DNA of 20,232 nt from Acidobacteriota bacterium (GTDB lineage: Bacteria > Acidobacteriota > Blastocatellia > Pyrinomonadales > Pyrinomonadaceae): positions 1 to 20,232 of the forward strand of contig JAHEEZ010000039.1 in assembly GCA_024640445.1 (NCBI GenBank), given 5' to 3'. Shown here in pieces: positions 16,059-20,232 of this stretch (within the stretch, counting starts at the first letter, position 1; each line of letters begins with the position of its first letter). Below the pieces are notes generated by a model. That model was given only the letters and a program-made list of their open reading frames with translations, did no database searches and was not told where the DNA came from. A program made the position numbers and the translations under genes.

Positions 16059-18290
16059 TTATGCCAGTTGGCTCGGGGCTTCAACCACGTCATCTGAAAA
16101 TGATCCCCTCTCTTCGTAGCCGGCAGGGAGCCATGTCTTTCGCTTGTAAAGGAGCGTCTCCATATCGTTGCTCGGAAGCGGTTTCGAGAACAAATATCCC
16201 TGTCCATAGTCGCACCCCAGATCCCGAAGGAGAGAAAGCTGCTTTTCAGTTTCAATACCCTCTGCCACAACTTCCTTTTTAAGGTTCTTGGTAAGGGAAA
16301 CAATAGTCTGCAGGATGCCCGAATCTTCTCCGCCCTCACCGACGTTCATCACGAATGAGCGGTCGATCTTGAGCGTGTCGAACGGCAGCCTGTGTAGGTA
16401 GCTGAGAGAAGAATAACCTGTTCCGAAATCGTCTATGCTGAGCTTTACGCCAAGGTCCGAGAGGTCGTTTAGCGTCTGGATCGTGCGCTCTGCGTTTTCC
16501 ATCGCTGTCGATTCGGTGATTTCGAGCTTCAGGCATTTTGCGGGGAGGCCCGAGGCGGACAGCGCGTTGGTTACGTCTTCGATAAGGGACCTATCGGCAA
16601 GATGCCTGCCGGAGATGTTGACGCTGACGCTCAGATCCTCGAATTCGTCGTTGATTCGGCGCCACTTTGCCATCTGGACGCACGTTTCGTTGAGTATCCA
16701 CTTGGTTATCGGGATGATGATCCCAGAATCCTCACTGATGGGAATGAAAACGCCGGGCGATACGAATCCAAGATCGGAATGATGCCAACGAAGCAGGGCC
16801 TCGAATCCGATGAGTCCGCCGTCCTTGAGTGCAACGAGCGGTTGGTAATGCATCGTCATTTCCTCGCGCTCGATAGCGTAACGCAGGTCGCCTTCCAGTT
16901 TTATGTGCTGCAGGTACTGTGCGCGTATCTCCTTGTCAAAGACGGCGACGCTGATATTACGGTCCTTCGCGTTGTGCATTGCGATGTCGGCGTCTCGGAG
17001 AATGTCCTCCGGTTTTACCTGTTCGTGGTCGAACGGAGCGATGCCAATGTGAAGATCAGAAAATATCTTGTTTCCCTGAATGACGAAGGGTTGTGTCAAT
17101 TGATCGTAGATCCTAAAGGCGAACGATTTTGCCTCGTTGAGCGAGGAAAGGTCATTGAGGATGATCGCGAATTCGTCGCCGCCCAGGCGGGCGATGGTAT
17201 CTTCATCCCGAAGGCATCGCCGGAGGCGAAGGGCCACAACCCTCAGGACCTCATCGCCGACTGTGTGTCCCAGGCTGTCATTGATGTTCTTGAACCTTGA
17301 AAGATCGAGGAAAAGGACGTAGTAGCGGCTCGCCACTTCGGGGCCCAATTGAAGCAGCAGGTTCAGCCTTTCAACCAGGTATGCCCGGTTTGGAAGGTCT
17401 GTCAAGGAATCGTGAAAAGCCGCGTACTTGAGGTCCCTCTGGCTCTGCCGCAGGTCTCTTGTGATCTCTTCTTCCTTTTCGAGAAGCGACGTCAGCTGCT
17501 TGGCGTGTTCCTGCACTTCTTCGGCTTTGGCTCTCGCGATCTCGGTCTTCTCCCTTTCCGCTTGTTCCGCCTGATCGATCGACTCGTTGATATTGTGTAT
17601 TAGTTGTCGGTAGTTAATGTATCCAATTCCAAAGATAACTAAAGAAACGCTGAGGGTAAGTAAGTCGCCATAGCTAATCAGCTTGTATGCAATTCCCGCA
17701 AGTCCCGCTCCTGCGACCTGGGTCATAGAACTCGAGAAGCAGACCTTTCTCCACATCTGCCAAACCGAACTGTCGTTCTTTATTGCGTAGAAAATTGCAG
17801 CGAAACCTGAAAGCGCCAAGAACTGCACTACCGCCAATATGCCAAGCGTCGTTATTAGATCTGAAGATTGACTGTAATCACCACCAATTCCAAGAACAGG
17901 AAGTGAGCGCCAAACAAGATAGGTAATCGCAGTCGAAAATGCTGTACTGGATATATTGAAAGGAATTGCTAGTTTGCGAAGGGGATAACCTTCGTATTTG
18001 AGATAGATACAACTAATTGAAACTTCCAAGGTAGCCAACAGTATTGCTAGTTCGCCTCCGAAATAGACAAAAGCGAAGAAGATCATCGTGTCAGCAAAAC
18101 TCAGATACGATTTCGAATGAGGTAAGGAGAGAGTGAGCCTTGAGGTTGCAAAGAGCGCAACAACAATCAGGAAGCCGACACTAGGGGTGATCACAGAATA
18201 GTCGGTGTTAATGGTTGCAAAGATCAACGAGGCAAGTCCGAAGACACCTATAACACCAACGTAATAGTTGAATATACGATCCCGATTCAT
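16059..18290 (-). CDS. Membrane-bound GGDEF-EAL c-di-GMP turnover protein
   Basis: About 743 residues from the ATG at 18290. In-frame starts further out are ATG 18314, ATG 18344 and TTG 18407; none has a good ribosome binding site, and 18290 puts the first membrane helix near the N-terminus. The N-terminal about 230 residues hold seven or eight hydrophobic helices of no type I can name. A coiled-coil-like charged segment (about 235-290) connects to GGDEF (370-374), with an intact inhibitory RxxD site five residues upstream (R361-D364). The EAL domain has GFEALLRW, NISGRHL, LEITES, DDFGTGYSS, LKIDRSFV and AEGIETE. Both catalytic motifs look competent, so it may make and degrade c-di-GMP, with one activity dominant. 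Type IV pili are a frequent c-di-GMP output, and the pilin module is 10 kb away; the link is inference. The membrane half is more AT-rich than the catalytic half. Confidence 0.88.
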   Translation of the reverse strand: MNRDRIFNYYVGVIGVFGLASLIFATINTDYSVITPSVGFLIVVALFATSRLTLSLPHSKSYLSFADTMIFFAFVYFGGELAILLATLEVSISCIYLKYEGYPLRKLAIPFNISSTAFSTAITYLVWRSLPVLGIGGDYSQSSDLITTLGILAVVQFLALSGFAAIFYAIKNDSSVWQMWRKVCFSSSMTQVAGAGLAGIAYKLISYGDLLTLSVSLVIFGIGYINYRQLIHNINESIDQAEQAEREKTEIARAKAEEVQEHAKQLTSLLEKEEEITRDLRQSQRDLKYAAFHDSLTDLPNRAYLVERLNLLLQLGPEVASRYYVLFLDLSRFKNINDSLGHTVGDEVLRVVALRLRRCLRDEDTIARLGGDEFAIILNDLSSLNEAKSFAFRIYDQLTQPFVIQGNKIFSDLHIGIAPFDHEQVKPEDILRDADIAMHNAKDRNISVAVFDKEIRAQYLQHIKLEGDLRYAIEREEMTMHYQPLVALKDGGLIGFEALLRWHHSDLGFVSPGVFIPISEDSGIIIPITKWILNETCVQMAKWRRINDEFEDLSVSVNISGRHLADRSLIEDVTNALSASGLPAKCLKLEITESTAMENAERTIQTLNDLSDLGVKLSIDDFGTGYSSLSYLHRLPFDTLKIDRSFVMNVGEGGEDSGILQTIVSLTKNLKKEVVAEGIETEKQLSLLRDLGCDYGQGYLFSKPLPSNDMETLLYKRKTWLPAGYEERGSFSDDVVEAPSQLA

Positions 18291-18407
18291 AGGTCTTGAG
18301 CGTTGGGGGTCCATAGAGGCGGCAATTGGCAGGAGGCCGTTCATGGAATGATGTAAGCATCTATCAATGAGAGATGCCACGACAGACAGTTTAACATGTT
18401 TGAACAA

Positions 18408-18818
18408 TTCTGTTCCATATTTTTTGGAATTCAGAACTTGGTGGTGTGGAATCCATTAGCGCGATCCATTATGGAGTTATGAGTCCCAGTGGGCCGCGAA
18501 TCGAGCTATGAAATCGAAGACGGAAACATTGATGGGAAACATCGCTATGGATATTAAATAGCCAATGGCTAATTAGTTTACATATTTACCAGCAGCCTAA
18601 GCTGTTGTAAACAGGAGGGATACGGCGATTCTAGATTACGTTTGTGTAAGAACGTTACAAGAATCGCAAGATTACTCTGTCGTCAAATCCAATTTCAATA
18701 GTCATCGTAACTATTGTATGTAATTGGTTTAGCGAGTTCTCAACGAGGATTGATCTTTTGGCATAAGTATTGAAATAGAGAAAGACAAGTTAGAAGTCAA
18801 TCACGCAGGAGAATCAAA
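18408..18818. other. 411-nt AT-rich spacer with several inverted repeats
   Basis: No supported gene. Dyads seen: CAGCAGC-CTAA-GCTGTTG (18590-18607, one G-U pair), nested in GTTTACA...TGTAAAC (18576-18612); TGTAA-N5-TTACA (18645-18659); and CAATAGT-N7-ACTATTG (18696-18716). An imperfect repeat of GAATTC-like arms lies near 18401-18440. It separates the divergent GGDEF-EAL gene and the small secreted-protein gene, so both promoters should be here. I could not pick an unambiguous -35/-10 pair. The nested dyads could be operators or a leader-RNA structure. Confidence 0.5.
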
Positions 18819-19097
18819 ATGAAAACGAAAAGGTCAAGAAATGTTCTTGCAGTTAGTCTCTTACTCATCACATTCGCTCTTTCGCCAAGTGTCACACGCG
18901 CCGGCATCATCGTGGGATTCGGACAAGACCAGAATCCAACACCTTGTACAGAGAAGACAAGCGACACCAAATCCCGTACAAGCTTTGATCGAGGAATCAT
19001 TGTCGGGCTTACAGGAATCATCGTCGGTTTGACCGGCATTATCGTCGGATACAGCGATTCAAACTCAACTTGTGGGCATATTCCCACAGGCGACTAG
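18819..19097 (+). CDS. Small secreted GIIVG-repeat protein
   Basis: A 92-residue protein of no family I recognise. A basic start (MKTKRSR) and hydrophobic core (9-20) form a signal peptide, with a likely cut after T-R-A at 28. The mature 64-residue chain would start with GIIVG. The motif recurs at 59-63, 66-70 and 73-77 as a tandem 7-residue repeat (GIIVGLT, GIIVGLT, GIIVGYS), making one uncharged 20-residue stretch of G-x3-G units that could be a membrane helix or a beta aggregate. Two cysteines (C43, C85) flank the repeat and could pair. AGGAG lies 7 nt before the ATG, and a terminator follows 53 nt after the stop. The repeat units use different codons for the same residues, which supports selection on the protein. 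Role unknown. Confidence 0.75.
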   Translation: MKTKRSRNVLAVSLLLITFALSPSVTRAGIIVGFGQDQNPTPCTEKTSDTKSRTSFDRGIIVGLTGIIVGLTGIIVGYSDSNSTCGHIPTGD

Positions 19098-19149
19098 TAT
19101 GACTAAGGTTAGTGTCCTCGCCCTTGAAGACGAGACTCCTACCACTAGA

Positions 19150-19179
19150 ACAGCTTCCGCCCTGGCGGAGGCTGTTTTT
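19150..19179 (+). terminator. Rho-independent terminator of the small secreted-protein gene
   Basis: ACAGCTTCCGCC (19150-19161) pairs with GGCGGAGGCTGT (19164-19175), with one G-U pair and a tight loop. TTTTT (19175-19179) follows. The minus-strand side has no T run, so it serves the plus-strand gene. The TPR gene on the other strand ends two bases later. Confidence 0.88.
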
Positions 19180-19180
19180 A

Positions 19181-20232
19181 TTATGCTATTCCAATGCGGT
19201 CCGAAATAGATTCGAACTCAGGCAATCCTCTAAGATCGTTCCATCGAGGATCAACAGCTATTGACAGCATATCTGGATACTTTGCGTCCACTGCTTGCTC
19301 CAAATACAGAAGGGTTTTCGCTGTGTTGCCGAGGCCGACCTCCACAAGTCCGAAGTACGTTGGCGGAACATACCGGTCGATGCTTAGACGATCTAGATCT
19401 TCAAGGATCTTTAAGGCCTTTTCTGATCTTCCTTCTCTTGCAAAGGAGTAGCCGAGCATTGACAGAGCCTCAGGATGGCGATGAATGGAAATCGCTTTTT
19501 CAAGATTCCGCGTCGCTGCATCAAACATTTCCAACTCAACGAAGACGGCACCAGAAATAAGCAGCGCCTCATAGCTATACGGTTCAAGATCCAAGGTTTC
19601 GTCCAGACAGTTCAGTGCATTCTCGAACCTCCCCATTTTGAAAAAGACCTTTGCAACGTTCTTATTGTTGTAACTAGAGACAGGGTCGAGTTGCATAATC
19701 ACACCTAGATGCTGGAGTGCATCTTCAAACTTTTTTTGATTAGCAAGCAGATTTGCGAAGTAGTACCTTGCGGAAGCATAGTTTGGACTCAAGCTAATCG
19801 CGCGTGACAATTCTGACTCTGCCAGTTCAAAGTCCCAATTTAGATAGAAAGCAATACAGCCTTGTGCAAGATGAAGTTCCGGGATTGTGGCAATGGATCT
19901 TGAATAATCTAACATTCGCTCTGTCAACTTAATCGCTTCATCTCTCGAGATCTCTTCATAGAAATAGAGCCAAAGATAGCAATTGGCCAGTTCGGCATAT
20001 GACCCGCTATTGAAAGCGTCGATCTTTGCTGATTCTTGGAATAGTGAAAGTGCTCGGTTAAATTCCTTAAGTCCACCGCGATTGGCGAAATTCTTCCCTT
20101 TCAAGAATAGGCGATAGGATTCCGTATTTTGGGTGTGACGGTGGTCCGGGAGCCTTTTGGATATCCGGTCAATCTCGGCATTGAGTTTCTCGGTGATGGA
20201 ATTCGTAATCTCGTCCTGAAGCCGGAATATCT
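19181..20232 (-). CDS. TPR-repeat C-terminal part of a large signalling/regulatory protein (5' end outside window)
   Basis: The frame is open from the right edge to TAA at 19181, giving 350 visible codons; the start lies beyond 20232, and an apparent TTG start at 20104 is internal. The first residues (IFRLQDEITNSITEKL) match the stretch that, in CadC/HilA-like and adenylate cyclase-like proteins, links a TolB/FlgO-like domain to TPRs. About six to seven TPR units follow, with cues such as PNYASARYYFANLLANQ and HPEALSMLGYSFAREG. The end, LPEFESISDRIGIA, is the usual tail of this family. The missing N-terminus is likely a winged-helix DNA-binding domain or a Ser/Thr kinase; the window cannot tell which. 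It converges on the small secreted-protein gene, 83 nt apart. Confidence 0.82.
   Translation of the reverse strand, partial: IFRLQDEITNSITEKLNAEIDRISKRLPDHRHTQNTESYRLFLKGKNFANRGGLKEFNRALSLFQESAKIDAFNSGSYAELANCYLWLYFYEEISRDEAIKLTERMLDYSRSIATIPELHLAQGCIAFYLNWDFELAESELSRAISLSPNYASARYYFANLLANQKKFEDALQHLGVIMQLDPVSSYNNKNVAKVFFKMGRFENALNCLDETLDLEPYSYEALLISGAVFVELEMFDAATRNLEKAISIHRHPEALSMLGYSFAREGRSEKALKILEDLDRLSIDRYVPPTYFGLVEVGLGNTAKTLLYLEQAVDAKYPDMLSIAVDPRWNDLRGLPEFESISDRIGIA

Noticed and set aside
16602..17300. 232-codon open frame on the plus strand
   Set aside because: Antisense to the GGDEF-EAL catalytic domains, whose motifs are complete.
18508..18561. 17-codon open frame beginning MKSKTET in the divergent spacer
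   Set aside because: No Shine-Dalgarno sequence, no hydrophobic or repeat feature; frames this short are expected by chance.
18797..19087. 96-codon minus-strand frame with a TMIPV-type repeat opposite the GIIVG gene
   Set aside because: The repeat is only the mirror of the GIIVG codons; the plus-strand frame has the signal peptide, ribosome binding site and terminator.
1..20232. CRISPR arrays, tRNA or rRNA genes, insertion sequences
   Set aside because: I saw no regularly spaced repeats, no cloverleaf or rRNA-like stretch and no transposase-like protein in any frame.

Overview
The window reads as chromosomal DNA of a Gram-negative (diderm) bacterium with moderate GC. It carries ADP-heptose/LPS core genes, a PilS/PilR-type two-component pair next to a type IV pilin, a secreted prolyl oligopeptidase, and two TPR proteins. 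One of the TPR proteins has the C-terminal architecture common in wHTH/kinase-TPR proteins of Acidobacteriota. I infer Acidobacteriota, possibly Blastocatellia. This is a judgement from gene content and protein style, not from a marker gene.

Layout, left to right. (1) 1-2385, minus strand: an ABC-2 type permease, a membrane-anchored TPR protein and a polytopic membrane protein cut by the left edge. They are tightly packed (14-nt gap, then an ATGA overlap). (2) 2482-6606, minus strand: a pilus regulatory module in the order sensor kinase (PilS-like), sigma-54 activator (PilR-like), type IV pilin. A good sigma-54 promoter lies before the pilin, palindromes sit upstream at enhancer distance, and a strong terminator follows the gene. 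(3) 6666-7022, plus strand: a phosphomannose-isomerase-type cupin, followed by a short repeat-bearing spacer. (4) 7204-10729, minus strand: a probable four-gene unit of K+ channel with RCK domains, SDR-type epimerase/dehydratase, heptosyltransferase WaaF and heptose bisphosphate phosphatase GmhB. (5) 10940-13753, plus strand: a class A penicillin-binding protein. It shares a bidirectional terminator with the convergent prolyl oligopeptidase at 13827-15944. (6) 16059 to about 18290, minus strand: a membrane GGDEF-EAL protein with its own terminator. (7) 18408-20232: a more AT-rich end with a long spacer rich in inverted repeats. It encodes a small secreted protein built on GIIVG repeats (plus strand), facing the C-terminal part of a large TPR protein (minus strand) that runs off the right edge.

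Most of the window is recognisable envelope, surface and signalling housekeeping. The best candidate for something undescribed is the 92-residue GIIVG-repeat protein. It has a signal peptide, a strong ribosome binding site, a private terminator, and repeat units that differ mainly at synonymous positions while the core motif is conserved. The second point of interest is the complete-looking sigma-54 control circuit of the pilin.
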